64,000 nt of DNA from Salinigranum halophilum (GCF_007004735.1 NZ_SSNL01000003.1:682001-746000); one strand, 5' to 3'; shown: positions 35,450-44,339, counted from the first letter of the stretch. Program-made: numbers and translations. The notes: generated by a model from the letters alone, not told the origin.

Positions 35450-35795
35450 CCCCGACACCATCTGCGACCGCAACGGCCGTCCGCTCCGCCGTCGAGTCCC
35501 GACACGGCTCGCGACGGTCACGGCCGTCACCCCCCTCGCTGACGCGTTCCCCCCTCCACCCCCACCCTCATCCCCACCGCCCCCTCCACTGCGGTCCCGC
35601 TGACGCGCGTTCGCCCCTGGCTCTCCACCACACCCGTGGCCGCCCCTCCGACACGACACCTCGTCTCTCGTCCGTCTCGGCGACGACCCAGTCCACCCCG
35701 GCCGCCGCGCGGTTCACGACCCTCCGAACGACCCACGCTCATGACACACACTACGACACGGTTCGAGAACCGACCCCGAGAGAGGGCAGAGACCG
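35450..35795. other. C-rich intergenic stretch with candidate TetR operator
   Basis: This 346-base gap holds no convincing gene. The plus strand is strongly C-rich (for example around 35528-35590, runs of CCC with A and T only). An open frame across it would give a Pro/Ser/His/Arg-rich product with no fold and is treated as chance. GCTGACGCG occurs twice (near 35536 and 35599). A palindrome near its end is listed separately. Confidence 0.6.
35759..35772. promoter_or_regulatory. Inverted repeat upstream of TetR gene
   Basis: CGGTTC (35759-35764) and GAACCG (35767-35772) are perfect arms around GA, ending 23 bases before the TetR ATG. A weaker GGTTC...GAAC pair lies at 35711-35729. TetR proteins usually bind such palindromes over their own promoter, so this is a plausible autoregulatory operator. 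Confidence 0.45.
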
Positions 35796-36371
35796 ATGAC
35801 CTCGACTGAAACGCGGATCATGGAGGCGACGTTCCGCGTCCTCGTCGAGGTCGGCTACTCCGGCCTCTCGATCAGACGCATCGCCGACGAGTTCGACGGG
35901 AGTCAGTCGGCCATCTACTACCACTACGACGACAAGGAGGACCTCCTCGCGGGCTTTCTCGCGTACCTCCTCGACGAGTTCGAGTCCCAGATCGAGGCGA
36001 TCGAACCCGCCGACCCCGTCGACAGGCTCACCGCGCTCGTCGAACTGGCCGTCCCACAGGCGGACGACCCCGCGCATCTGCCGTTCCAGCAGGCGCTCGA
36101 GGAGATTCGGACGCAGACGCCGTATCACGACCGCTACGACGACCTGTTCCGCGACATCGACGCGACGCTCCAGACGGAACTCGAGACGACCATCCAGCGC
36201 GGAATCGACGAGGGCGTCTTCACCGGTGTCGACGCCGAGACCGCGGCGGACCGACTCATGTTGCTGCTGTACGGTATCTCGACCCGGTACGTCCCGATGC
36301 GCGACTGGGAGGGTATCGAACGGTCCCAGGCGCTCGTCGAGGCCGACATCGAGTCGTGGCGCGTGGACTGA
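35796..36371 (+). CDS. TetR/AcrR-family transcriptional regulator
   Basis: A 191-residue repressor-type protein. The helix-turn-helix is at about residues 8-52 (IMEATFRVLVEVGYSGLSIR, then the Y-Y-H-Y-x-x-K-E-D-L end). The C-terminal helical domain should bind a ligand and dimerise. It lies downstream of an RND transporter, a pairing in which TetR commonly controls efflux. ATG 35796 starts ten residues before the first helix. A candidate operator is just upstream. Confidence 0.9.
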   Translation: MTSTETRIMEATFRVLVEVGYSGLSIRRIADEFDGSQSAIYYHYDDKEDLLAGFLAYLLDEFESQIEAIEPADPVDRLTALVELAVPQADDPAHLPFQQALEEIRTQTPYHDRYDDLFRDIDATLQTELETTIQRGIDEGVFTGVDAETAADRLMLLLYGISTRYVPMRDWEGIERSQALVEADIESWRVD

Positions 36372-36419
36372 CCGCGCCCGCCGCTCGTTTTTTGTCCCTT
36401 CGCGGCGCGCTCTCGACCG

Positions 36420-37127
36420 ATGGGTACGCTCGCACTCGACATCGAGACGGCCAGCCCGTTCGAGTCGCCGGGTGGCGACGACTTCGACGACACGCGCTAC
36501 TTCGAACTCGTCGCCGTCGCGCTCGGATACCGCGCCGCCCCCGACGCCGACCCGGAGACGACGGTCCTCCTCCGGCAGGGTGACTGGGCGGACGAACACA
36601 CCGCGGCCCTCCTCGAGCGAGCGATCGCGTGGTGTACGGCGCGGGAGGTCGACCGCCTCCTCACGTACAACGGCGAGGGGTTCGACCTCGTCCACCTCCG
36701 CCACTGGGTCGACGAAGCCGAGGCGGCCGGACACACGCCGCTCGTGGAGCCGTTCGACCGCCTCGCCGCCGTCCATCGGGACCTCAAACACCCCGCGACA
36801 GAGCGGTATCGTGACCGGCTCCCCGGGCGTGCGTCGTTCCACACGCTCGAGCGCGTCTGTCGATGGGAGGGGGTCGACGTCACGGAGACGCGCTACGCCG
36901 ACTACGACCTCAACCCGGACTTCCTCCGGGGGGCGAGCGTCCCCGAACACGACGCCGTGGTCGAAGGGAGACACGTCGGACGCGGTCTCGGGGCGGCCTA
37001 CGTCGAGGGGATCGCCGCCGGCCTCGACGACAGGCTCACGTACCGCGAACTCGGGCGACTCCTCCGCGACTACGCGCGGTCGGACGTCGCGGTGCTGTTC
37101 GGCCTGGCGGACGCGCTCGGCAACTGA
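36420..37127 (+). CDS. DEDD-type 3'-5' exonuclease-like (RNase H fold) protein
   Basis: A 235-residue protein with the RNase H-like exonuclease fold seen in the proofreading domain of family B polymerases. ExoI-like motif D7-I-E9 is at the N-terminus and the ExoII-like motif YNGEGFDL (83-90) carries N84 and D89. A possible third acidic site is in the EHDAVVEG region near residue 180. A nuclease role is likely; its substrate is unknown. A TTTTTT stretch at 36388-36393 is either its box A or the TetR terminator. Confidence 0.78.
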   Translation: MGTLALDIETASPFESPGGDDFDDTRYFELVAVALGYRAAPDADPETTVLLRQGDWADEHTAALLERAIAWCTAREVDRLLTYNGEGFDLVHLRHWVDEAEAAGHTPLVEPFDRLAAVHRDLKHPATERYRDRLPGRASFHTLERVCRWEGVDVTETRYADYDLNPDFLRGASVPEHDAVVEGRHVGRGLGAAYVEGIAAGLDDRLTYRELGRLLRDYARSDVAVLFGLADALGN

Positions 37128-37157
37128 GCGACCGGATGACCGACGCTCGCCGCCGGC

Positions 37158-38087
37158 TCAGCGTGGCTGGACGCCGCGGTCGTCGGTCCCGACGAGATTC
37201 GCGACGGCCGAGGCGGCGGTGCCAGCGGTGCTGACGACGCACGCCGCGACGTCGACGCCGAACTGGAGGGCTGCGTCGTCGTCGTCCCCGCGCACCCAGC
37301 CCGCGAGGACGCCTGACAGGAGCGCGTCGCCGGCACCGACCGTGTCGACGACGTCCACGTCAGCCGCGGGGACGTGCGTGCACGTCGCCTCGGAGACGAG
37401 GAGCGCGCCGTCGGGGCCGAGCGAGGCGACGACGCGCTCGTACCCCCGTTCGCGGAGCGCCTCCGCGGCGTCGATGCAGTCGTCGACGGTCTCGACGGGC
37501 AGTCCGGTCGCCTCGTGCAGTTCCTCCCGGTTGGGCTTGCACGCGGCGTACGTCGCATCGAGGCGAGCGAGGGCGGTGCCGTCGACGTCGACGACAGTCT
37601 CCCAGCCGCCCGCGTCGGCGATGGCGTCGACGACGCTGACGTCGAGCCCCGGTGGGAGGCTCCCGCCGACGACCACGGTCTCGGGACCGTGCGCCTCGAT
37701 GCGGTCGATGACGCGTGCGACGGCGTCGGCGTCGACCGTCGGGCCGTCGTGGTTGACCTTGTACTCGGCGTCGGAGGTGGAGAGGGTCACGTTCAGCCGC
37801 GTGTTCCCGGGGATGGAGACGAAGTCGTGAGCGATGTCGGTCTCGTCCAGGCGGGTGCGGATGAACGACCCGGTAAAACCGCCGAGGAGACCTGTCGCCA
37901 CCGACGGGACGTCGAGTGCGTGGAGGTACCCGGCGACGTTGATTCCCTTCCCGCCGGCGTCGAACCGGGCGTCGTCGGTCCGGGCGACCTGCCCGTCGGC
38001 GAGGGGGCCGGTCCGGACGGTGTAGTCGATGGCCGGGTTGAACGTGACGGTGACCACTGGTGGGGAGTCGGCGTCGTCCATCGTCAT
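37158..38087 (-). CDS. pfkB: 1-phosphofructokinase (PfkB family)
   Basis: A 309-residue PfkB sugar kinase, most likely phosphorylating fructose 1-phosphate to fructose 1,6-bisphosphate, a step in haloarchaeal fructose use. The N-terminus has TFNPAIDYTV; the substrate motif is DAGGKGINVAGYL; the C-terminal catalytic signature is DTVGAGDALLSG with D254 as base. No PTS gene is nearby in the window, so a tagatose 6-phosphate substrate is the alternative. Two close ATGs (38087 and 38081) are possible. Confidence 0.85.
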   Translation of the reverse strand: MTMDDADSPPVVTVTFNPAIDYTVRTGPLADGQVARTDDARFDAGGKGINVAGYLHALDVPSVATGLLGGFTGSFIRTRLDETDIAHDFVSIPGNTRLNVTLSTSDAEYKVNHDGPTVDADAVARVIDRIEAHGPETVVVGGSLPPGLDVSVVDAIADAGGWETVVDVDGTALARLDATYAACKPNREELHEATGLPVETVDDCIDAAEALRERGYERVVASLGPDGALLVSEATCTHVPAADVDVVDTVGAGDALLSGVLAGWVRGDDDDAALQFGVDVAACVVSTAGTAASAVANLVGTDDRGVQPR

Positions 38088-38287
38088 CGTCCCCGCGTGC
38101 GGGCCACGTGGTCGCGTCCGGGGGTCGGAGCGCGCGCGTGGTCGGACGCGACCTGGTCCGTGAGTCGGTACGGGTGGACTGGTGGACTCATCTCGCGCGA
38201 CCGTTCACGCGGTCCGGCAAAAGTACTGGTGAACGTGTTCGTTCTCGAGGACACGCGTGGAACGACTCGGGCCCGGTCGCCGAGACG

Positions 38288-40054
38288 TCACCGACCGTCC
38301 CAGCCGTTGATGATCGGCTCGCGGAAGTCGGTGCCGAACGCGCGGCCGGAGACGGCGACGACCGGCGGCGTCTGGACGCGCTTGAACGTGTTCTGTTTCA
38401 TCCGGCGGTAGGTGTCGTAGACGACTGTGGAGAACCCCTCGGCGTCGAACTTGTCGTACACCGTCCGGCCCTCGTCGTCGGGTCGGTACCGTTCGGGGTC
38501 CAGCGCTCGCCGCTCGAACCGCGCGACGACCTCGGCGGGGCTCAGCCGGCCTTCGAGGAGGTCGCTGACGACGGGCGCGACGACGTCGTAGTCGAAGGGG
38601 TCGACCTGGTCGGCACTGAGTTCGGCGCTCGGGGGGATGTCGAACACCGCCTCGGGGATGACCGCCTCTCCGGCCCGTTCGTTGACGTACCGCGCCACGT
38701 CGTAGACGTCGCGCTTCGAGAGGTCACCCAGGATGGAGAGCCCGCCGCAGGCGTCGCCGTACAGCGTCACGTAGCCGAGCGCCATCTCCGTCTCGTTGCC
38801 GTTCGTCACGAGGAGCCCGCCCGAATCGTTCGAGGCCAGCATCATCAACAGGCCGCGCACGCGTGCGTAGAGGTTCTCCTTCGCGACCCCGCGGGAGACA
38901 GGGCCGGCGTGGGACTCGTAGGTGTCGAGGAGTTCCTCGAACGACGACTGGACCGGGACGACGCGGTAGTCGACGCCGAGGTTCGCCGCCAGGTCGGCGG
39001 CGATACCCTTCGTCGTCTCGGTGTTGACCGAGGAGGGGAGGTTGTACGCGACGACGTTGTCGGGCCCCAGCGCCTCGACACAGATGGCGAGGCCGAGCGA
39101 CGAGTCGATTCCACCCGACACCGACTCGATGACCGTCTCGAATCCGGTCCGCCGGGCGTACCCCCGCAGCCCGAACGCGAGCGCCTCGAACAGCTCTCTC
39201 TCCCGCCGCTCCGGCTTCACCGTCTCGCCGGCCGGCACGAGCGGACCGTCGGCGGCGGCGACGCCCCCCGAGACGTGCTGTCCGACGCCGTCGTCGTCGA
39301 GTGTGACGGTGAGCAGGTCGGTGTCGAACTGCGCGCCACGAGCGACGAGCGCGCCCGTCGCGTCCACCGCGAGGGAGTCGCCGTCGAAGACGATGACGTT
39401 CCGGCCGACGTCCGCGACGCCGGCGGTGTTGACGTACAGGACGGGAACGCCGGTCGCGTCGACGTGGTCGCGGACGACGCGCGCGCGGTCGGCTCGCTTG
39501 CCGACCTCGAACGGCGACGCGTTGAGGTTCACGACCACGTCCGCACCGCCGTCGACCAGTTCTCTGACCGGTCGGCGGTCGTACGCGTCGTCCCACAGGT
39601 CCTCACAGACAGAGACGCCGAGTGAGACCGTCGTGTCCCCGACGTCGACCGCGATGGGGGCGACCTCCTCGCCCGGCTCGAAGTACCGCTCGTCGTCGAA
39701 GTAGCGGTAGTTCGGCAGGAGGACTTTTCGAGCGGTGCCCGCGACCTCGCCGTGCTGGCAGACGGCGGCGGCGTTGTACCGCGCCTCGCCGTCGCGGTCG
39801 ACGAATCCGACGACGGCAGCCGTCTCACCGGTGCGTGTGGCGAGTTCCGACAGCGCCTCGCGGTTCCGGTCGACGAACGTGTCGTCCTCGACGAGGTCGA
39901 GGATGCAGTAGCCGGTGACCGCCATCTCGGGGAAGACGACGACGTCCGCGCCCGCTCGAACCGCGCGGTCGTACGCGTCTGCCAGTAAGCCGGTGTTGTG
40001 GCCGATGTCGGCGGTGGTCGGGCCGAGTTGGGCGAGTGAGACGGTGAGCGTCAT
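38288..40054 (-). CDS. nadE: Glutamine-hydrolysing NAD+ synthase
   Basis: A 588-residue enzyme making NAD+ from deamido-NAD+, ATP and glutamine. The N-terminal nitrilase-type glutaminase has the triad E43 (FPEMAVTGY), K110 and C150 (VCEDLW). The C-terminal synthetase has the pyrophosphate loop SGGIDSS (313-319) and the KENLYARVRG and LVTNGNETEMALGY segments. This two-domain form frees the enzyme from needing ammonia. The start at 40054 begins the glutaminase fold directly. Confidence 0.95.
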   Translation of the reverse strand: MTLTVSLAQLGPTTADIGHNTGLLADAYDRAVRAGADVVVFPEMAVTGYCILDLVEDDTFVDRNREALSELATRTGETAAVVGFVDRDGEARYNAAAVCQHGEVAGTARKVLLPNYRYFDDERYFEPGEEVAPIAVDVGDTTVSLGVSVCEDLWDDAYDRRPVRELVDGGADVVVNLNASPFEVGKRADRARVVRDHVDATGVPVLYVNTAGVADVGRNVIVFDGDSLAVDATGALVARGAQFDTDLLTVTLDDDGVGQHVSGGVAAADGPLVPAGETVKPERRERELFEALAFGLRGYARRTGFETVIESVSGGIDSSLGLAICVEALGPDNVVAYNLPSSVNTETTKGIAADLAANLGVDYRVVPVQSSFEELLDTYESHAGPVSRGVAKENLYARVRGLLMMLASNDSGGLLVTNGNETEMALGYVTLYGDACGGLSILGDLSKRDVYDVARYVNERAGEAVIPEAVFDIPPSAELSADQVDPFDYDVVAPVVSDLLEGRLSPAEVVARFERRALDPERYRPDDEGRTVYDKFDAEGFSTVVYDTYRRMKQNTFKRVQTPPVVAVSGRAFGTDFREPIINGWDGR

Positions 40055-40101
40055 GCGAGAGATACTCCCTGGTGGCGTGACCCACCGTTGCTGATGGGGG
40101 G

Positions 40102-40507
40102 TCAGTGTCCGAGCGGCTTATACTGTCGGTCGGTTCGCTCGGGGCGGCCGTTCGGTGGGGGGCGGTCACCCGACCCGGTGGTGTCGACTCGGTACCGCGC
40201 CAGCGCCGCCGTGCCGAGCCACTCGTAGTCGGTGTCGAACGTGAGCGCGTCGAGGAAGTACGTGCCGGCGACGGCATCGAGCGCGACTGCGCGCGCGTGA
40301 CCAACACCGCGCGACAGCCACGCTCGCGACGAGGCCCACCGCCGCGTTGGCGGCGTGGTAGCGGACGAACAGCGCGTGGAGACGGAGGACGTCGAGCGGG
40401 TCGACCGTCTCTCCGACGCTGGCGACGGTCCACGTGGCGTACACCGCCGTCTGGTGGTGGCGACGCGGCTGAGCCCCGGCCCGCCCGCACCCTGTCGATT
40501 CTCTCAT
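40102..40507 (-). pseudogene. Frame-broken small membrane protein gene
   Basis: The minus strand starts at ATG 40507 with hydrophobic protein (DVLRLHALFVRYHAANAAVG, then LVASVAVA) and, after about position 40300, coding-like sequence continues in another frame (ARAVALDAVAGTYFLDALTF, then YEWLGTAALARYRV) to a TGA at 40102-40104. Adding one base in the GCGCGGTG stretch near 40306-40313 joins the two halves. A T-rich box (about 40526-40533) lies where a promoter is expected. Either a real single-base deletion or a sequencing error. The family is not recognised. Confidence 0.42.
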
Positions 40508-40590
40508 TTGATGGCGAATTTCGTGGAAAAAGACGTATCCGGACGCCGCCGCGCTACTGTATTCTCACCCACGATAACCGGTACCACACG

Positions 40591-40598
40591 TTTATATA
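40591..40598 (+). promoter_or_regulatory. Strong TATA box with long leader
   Basis: TTTATATA is the best box A in this region. It would start transcription near 40620, about 95 bases ahead of the only supported ATG (40715). The leader is rich in C and A and nearly free of G after 40650; no Shine-Dalgarno sequence precedes the ATG. Most other genes here appear leaderless. Confidence 0.5.
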
Positions 40599-40714
40599 CC
40601 GAAAGGTCACAGGTGTATCTGTGCCCGGCACGGGGGCACCAGCGGAAACCACACCCACCACAGACAACACCCAACCGCCCCCGTCGGGACACCCACCAAC
40701 CCCACCACCAGACC

Positions 40715-40912
40715 ATGAGCGCCATCGAACCGTCGAAACAGAGCCAGCACACCCACCTCGAGGAACTGCCGCAGTTCGACCTCGAATACCTCTTCGACGA
40801 CGACGAGAGTCCGACAGAGGTAACCGTCTTCTCGGACGACCCCGAGAGTCTCTCGACGCGATGGATCACCATCGACCGTGAGTTCTCGGTCCCGCTCGAA
40901 GAGGTCCGCTGA
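40715..40912 (+). CDS. Small acidic protein (DUF7511-like)
   Basis: A 65-residue acidic protein, not assigned a function, similar to short haloarchaeal DUF7511-type proteins. Features are LPQFDLEYLFDDDE, SDDPESLSTRWITIDREFSV and a hydrophobic strand. The frame continues upstream to a GTG at 40613 but that part is Pro/His-rich and lies inside the predicted leader, so ATG 40715 is chosen. It has a strong but distant TATA box. Confidence 0.65.
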   Translation: MSAIEPSKQSQHTHLEELPQFDLEYLFDDDESPTEVTVFSDDPESLSTRWITIDREFSVPLEEVR

Positions 40913-41107
40913 CGCTCGAGCCGACGGTTCCGGTCTCGTGTGTGACGGTCAGCACAGTCCGACGACCACCATCGATTCACCGATCACCCTGCCAGCCACG
41001 CCGTGCGGGACACGGCACTCGGCTTTTCATGTGACCACTCGACGCGAGCGCAGCGACCGCCGCGCGCCGCGGCAAGGATTTAGCCATCCCCTGACATAGT
41101 GGCAGGT

Positions 41108-41482
41108 ATGTCAGACGTCGTCGACGGCCTCGAGGGAGACCTGCGAAGCAACGGAATCAGTGTCGAAGCGCTCAGTGTCGACGAACGGGTCGACCTCACG
41201 TATCTCACCGCGTTTCCCGGCGCGCGAGTCAACCACCAGGAGATGGGCCGGGCGTGCAACACGTTCATCGACCGCGCCGAGACCGGCGACTGGTCGCCTC
41301 GTCGGGTCGAAGCGACAGTGCTGCGGTCGGACGACGACGTCCTCGGGTCGTGGCACATCGAACCCGAGTGGATCACGGGGTACACCGAGTACCGCCTCAG
41401 CGACGAGGACTTCTCCGAACGCGTCCTCGACACGCTCACCCACGAACACGAACACGAGGGGGAGACGGAGGCCCAGTCGTGA
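41108..41482 (+). CDS. Conserved hypothetical protein
   Basis: A 124-residue acidic soluble protein of unknown function. It has a Trp-containing middle (GSWHIEPEWITGYTEYRLS) and a His/Glu-rich tail (THEHEHEGETE) that might touch metal, though this is only compositional. ATG 41108 is preferred over the GTG at 41099 because a box A-like GATTTAG lies about 30 bases upstream. Its stop overlaps the GTG start of the hydrolase that follows (GTGA), so they are probably cotranslated. Confidence 0.7.
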   Translation: MSDVVDGLEGDLRSNGISVEALSVDERVDLTYLTAFPGARVNHQEMGRACNTFIDRAETGDWSPRRVEATVLRSDDDVLGSWHIEPEWITGYTEYRLSDEDFSERVLDTLTHEHEHEGETEAQS

Positions 41483-42378
41483 GCACCCCGCGCCCCCGCC
41501 TCGTCGACCGTCCCTCGAAGTTCGACTACTCGCGCGTCACCGTCACCTTCGATAGCGCCGGAGACGCGTGCACCGGCTGGCTGTACCGCCCCGACCGCCC
41601 GGCGGACGCGCCCGTCGTCGTGATGGCCGGCGGCCTGGCGCTCCCGCGGACCGTCCTCGAACCCATCGCCGAACGGTTCGCGGAGGCGGGCTACGCGGCG
41701 TTCGTCTTCGACTACCGCGGCATCGGCGACAGCGACGGTGACCCGCGCGGCCTGCTCGCACCCGCCCGCGGCGTCACGGACTGGGAGGAGGCCGTCGCGC
41801 GCGTTCGCGAACTCGACGGAATCGATACGAGACGGCTGGTGCTCTGGGGCCACTCGCTCGGCGGGTCGTACGCGCTCTCGGTCGCGGCCGACGACCCGCG
41901 GGTTCGCGCCGTCGTCGCGCTCGCGCCCGTCCTCTCCGGCACGACATTCCTGCGTGCGCGCCCACTTTCGGGCGTGGTGAAGGCGCTCGCTGCGGGCGTC
42001 CGCGACACGGTCCAGGGACGGCTGCCGCGTCTGGGACCGCACACGGTTCCGCTCGCCGGCGACGACGAGAGCGGGGCGCTCGTCCCCGACACCGGGTTCC
42101 GCGGGTCGTACCGGCGGCTCACCGACATCCCGGACGTTCCGGCCCGGTCGTTCCTGGCGCTCTCGGGCTACGGAGTCTCGCTCGACGAGGTCACCTGTCC
42201 CACACTGTTGATCGCCGGGAGCTACGACGACCTCGCGCCCGCGGACGCGCTCGCGGACGCCGCCGCCGAGCGCCCCGACGCGACGGTCCTTCGCGTCCCC
42301 GCCACCCACCTCGACCTCCTCGACGACGAGGGCGCGCTCGAACACGCGCTCGTCTTCCTCGACGGCGTCTTCGGCTGA
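41479..42378 (+). CDS. Alpha/beta hydrolase
   Basis: A 299-residue alpha/beta hydrolase with a lid region, substrate unknown. Nucleophile S126 lies in GHSLGGS; FDYRGIGDSDG (78-88) is the conserved strand before it; the acid is in the AGSYDDLAPAD stretch and the His in ATHLDLLD. An oxyanion-type MAGGLALPR occurs near residue 49. The GTG start overlaps the stop of the upstream hypothetical gene by two bases. Related proteins are often annotated as peptidase S15/X-Pro family or acylamino esterases. Confidence 0.86.
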   Translation: MSTPRPRLVDRPSKFDYSRVTVTFDSAGDACTGWLYRPDRPADAPVVVMAGGLALPRTVLEPIAERFAEAGYAAFVFDYRGIGDSDGDPRGLLAPARGVTDWEEAVARVRELDGIDTRRLVLWGHSLGGSYALSVAADDPRVRAVVALAPVLSGTTFLRARPLSGVVKALAAGVRDTVQGRLPRLGPHTVPLAGDDESGALVPDTGFRGSYRRLTDIPDVPARSFLALSGYGVSLDEVTCPTLLIAGSYDDLAPADALADAAAERPDATVLRVPATHLDLLDDEGALEHALVFLDGVFG

Positions 42379-42444
42379 CGAGTCAGTTTCGACGTTGAGA
42401 ACCGGGCGCGAACCCTTATGAGCTCACCTCTCCTCAGCAGTCGC

Positions 42445-42939
42445 ATGACACTCAGTGTATCGAGAACGACTGCGCTCGTCCTCGCGGCTCTCCTCGTCGC
42501 GAGTCTCGCGACGCCGGCCGCGGCACAGCAAGAACAGCCGTGGGACGAGGAGCTCTACGACCGGATGGTCGAGATGCGCGAACCGTACAACGAACAGGCC
42601 GCGTCGCTCGACCTCGGTCTCGCGGACGGGATGCTCGCGGACGAGCGCATCACGTTCGAGGTGACCCGAGGGGCCGAGACGGAGTACTTCTGGCTGGAGA
42701 CCGACGGACAGAAGCGAATCACCGAGATGGACCGCGGCCAGCACCCGAATCCGACGCTCGTCGCGAAGACCGACTACCAGACCATCCGCAGCGTCGCGTC
42801 CTCTGAGATGCCCGCCTCCGCCATGGCCTCGGCCGTCGAGTCAGGCGACATCACCTTCACCGGACAGGGTGCCGGCAAGTGGACCGCCACCACGGTGTTC
42901 AACATCGCGCTCAGCGTGAAGAACGCCCTCGGGCTCTGA
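42445..42939 (+). CDS. Exported protein with signal peptide
   Basis: A 164-residue exported protein. A Sec signal peptide spans residues 1-27 (hydrophobic VLAALLVASLATPAAA, then Q). The mature part has an SCP2-like layout by eye (RITFEVTRGAE, then an alternating strand-helix pattern ending with a hydrophobic helix NIALSVKNALGL), but the family call is weak. ATG 42445 is chosen over ATG 42418 because CTTATG at 42413-42418 is a fair box A for a leaderless start. Confidence 0.7.
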   Translation: MTLSVSRTTALVLAALLVASLATPAAAQQEQPWDEELYDRMVEMREPYNEQAASLDLGLADGMLADERITFEVTRGAETEYFWLETDGQKRITEMDRGQHPNPTLVAKTDYQTIRSVASSEMPASAMASAVESGDITFTGQGAGKWTATTVFNIALSVKNALGL

Positions 42940-43220
42940 ACCGGCGCTGCCGTTCGACCAGTCGACCCACGTTCTCTCCGTTCTGCGCCGTCCACTGGTG
43001 ATGTTCAGCGCGGGTCGTCCGTCTCGCGTACAGATACTATGTATCTTCGGTTAATCGGCAACTCGGGGGTTGTTTTCTCACACTTCTGAGGACTCGTTGG
43101 ATGAACGTCGAAGAATTCATGTGGTAGTTGTACGTAGGGGGCTTCGACGGAGCCAGTCACCGGTCGCGTGGTCGGTCGCTGGCCGCGCGGGCGGTCCGCT
43201 GCAACCGAACCGAGGAAACC

Positions 43221-44339
43221 GTGTCAGTATCCGAGTCCGGACCGATCAGACGGAGCATCGAGGTCGAGTACTGGGTCATCGACCGCGAGGGACGACTCAC
43301 CGAGCCGGGAGCGCTCGTCGAGACGTCGCCCGGCGTCGAGCGGGAGTTCGTCGCACCACTCCTCGAGGTCAAGACGACACCGTGTGAGACGACATCGGCG
43401 CTCGAGGCAGAGCTGTACGACAGGCTCGGGCGGCTCTTGCAGCGAGCCGACGAACTCGGTCTGGGGCTCGTCCCGCTCGCGACGCCGCTGAACCACGAGG
43501 AGGTCGAGGAACGCCCGAGCGAACGAACCCGGGTGCAGAACCGGGTCGTCGGCGAGGCCTTCGAGTACGTGCGACACTGCGCGGGGACACACGTCCACGT
43601 CGAACAACAGCCCGGCTCCGAAGTCGACCAGTTCAACACGCTCGTCGCGCTCGACCCCGCGCTCGCGCTCGTCAACACCTCGCCGTACTTCCGCGGCGAG
43701 CGGCTGTGTGCCGGCGCGCGCTCGAAGCTCTACCGCCGGATGGGGTACGACGACGTCCCACACCAGGGCTGGTTGTGGCGGTATCTCGACAGCGTCGACG
43801 AGTGGGACCGCCGCCTCGAACGCCGGTACGACGACTTCGTGCGGCGAGCAATCGACGCGGGTGTCGACCGCCGGACGGTCGAGTCGAGTTTCGACCCCGA
43901 GAGCGCCGTCTGGACGCCCGTCCAGTTCCGCGCGGCGTTCGATACGGTCGAGTGGCGCTCGCCCGACACCGCCCTCCCGAGCCAGGTGGTTCGGCTGGCC
44001 GACAGCCTCGCCGGCGTCGTCGAGCACCTCCACACGACGGACGCAACCGTCCGAATCGAGGGTGACACGGGACGCGTGACCGACGACGCGGTCGTCCTCC
44101 CCGAGTTCGACGCGGTCTTGAGATACGTCGAGGCGGCGATGGAAGACGGCCTCGAATCGCCGGCTCTGCGGTCGTACCTCGACCGGATGGGGTTCGACGT
44201 CGGGGCGTTCGAGCCACTGTCACACGAGTTCGACCGCCACGACCCCGTCTCTCGCGAGGAAGCGCGGGAGCTTCGACTCCAGTACGCCGAGCGACTCGAA
44301 CGGGACGTCTCGCGCGCGACGCCGGTCCGCAGCGACTGA
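43221..44339 (+). CDS. gshA: Glutamate-cysteine ligase, GCS2 type
   Basis: A 372-residue ligase of the GCS2/YbdK family. Haloarchaea use gamma-glutamylcysteine as their main low-weight thiol, so this is the likely thiol-making enzyme. The N-terminus has the SIEVEYWVIDREG strand (family E-x-E-x-x), the middle has CAGTHVHVEQQPG metal/ATP-site text, and ANTSPYFRG-like sequence (here VNTSPYFRGE). GTG 43221 is chosen: GAGGA (43212-43216) is a clear Shine-Dalgarno. The frame further upstream is non-homologous. Note this protein lacks one of the more usual EExE repeats. Confidence 0.8.
   Translation: MSVSESGPIRRSIEVEYWVIDREGRLTEPGALVETSPGVEREFVAPLLEVKTTPCETTSALEAELYDRLGRLLQRADELGLGLVPLATPLNHEEVEERPSERTRVQNRVVGEAFEYVRHCAGTHVHVEQQPGSEVDQFNTLVALDPALALVNTSPYFRGERLCAGARSKLYRRMGYDDVPHQGWLWRYLDSVDEWDRRLERRYDDFVRRAIDAGVDRRTVESSFDPESAVWTPVQFRAAFDTVEWRSPDTALPSQVVRLADSLAGVVEHLHTTDATVRIEGDTGRVTDDAVVLPEFDAVLRYVEAAMEDGLESPALRSYLDRMGFDVGAFEPLSHEFDRHDPVSREEARELRLQYAERLERDVSRATPVRSD

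Noticed and set aside
35446-35799. 117-codon frame overlapping the RND stop (ATGA)
   Set aside because: Overlap looks operon-like, but the product is Pro/Ser/Thr/His/Arg-rich, unlike acidic halophilic proteins, and overruns the TetR start.
36388-36393. TTTTTT as a certain terminator of the TetR gene
   Set aside because: It lies 27-32 bases before the next ATG, so it may equally be a box A; the function cannot be decided.
43128-43220. Upstream extension of the glutamate-cysteine ligase
   Set aside because: Begins with TTG, is non-homologous and Arg-rich; the GTG at 43221 has a clear Shine-Dalgarno.
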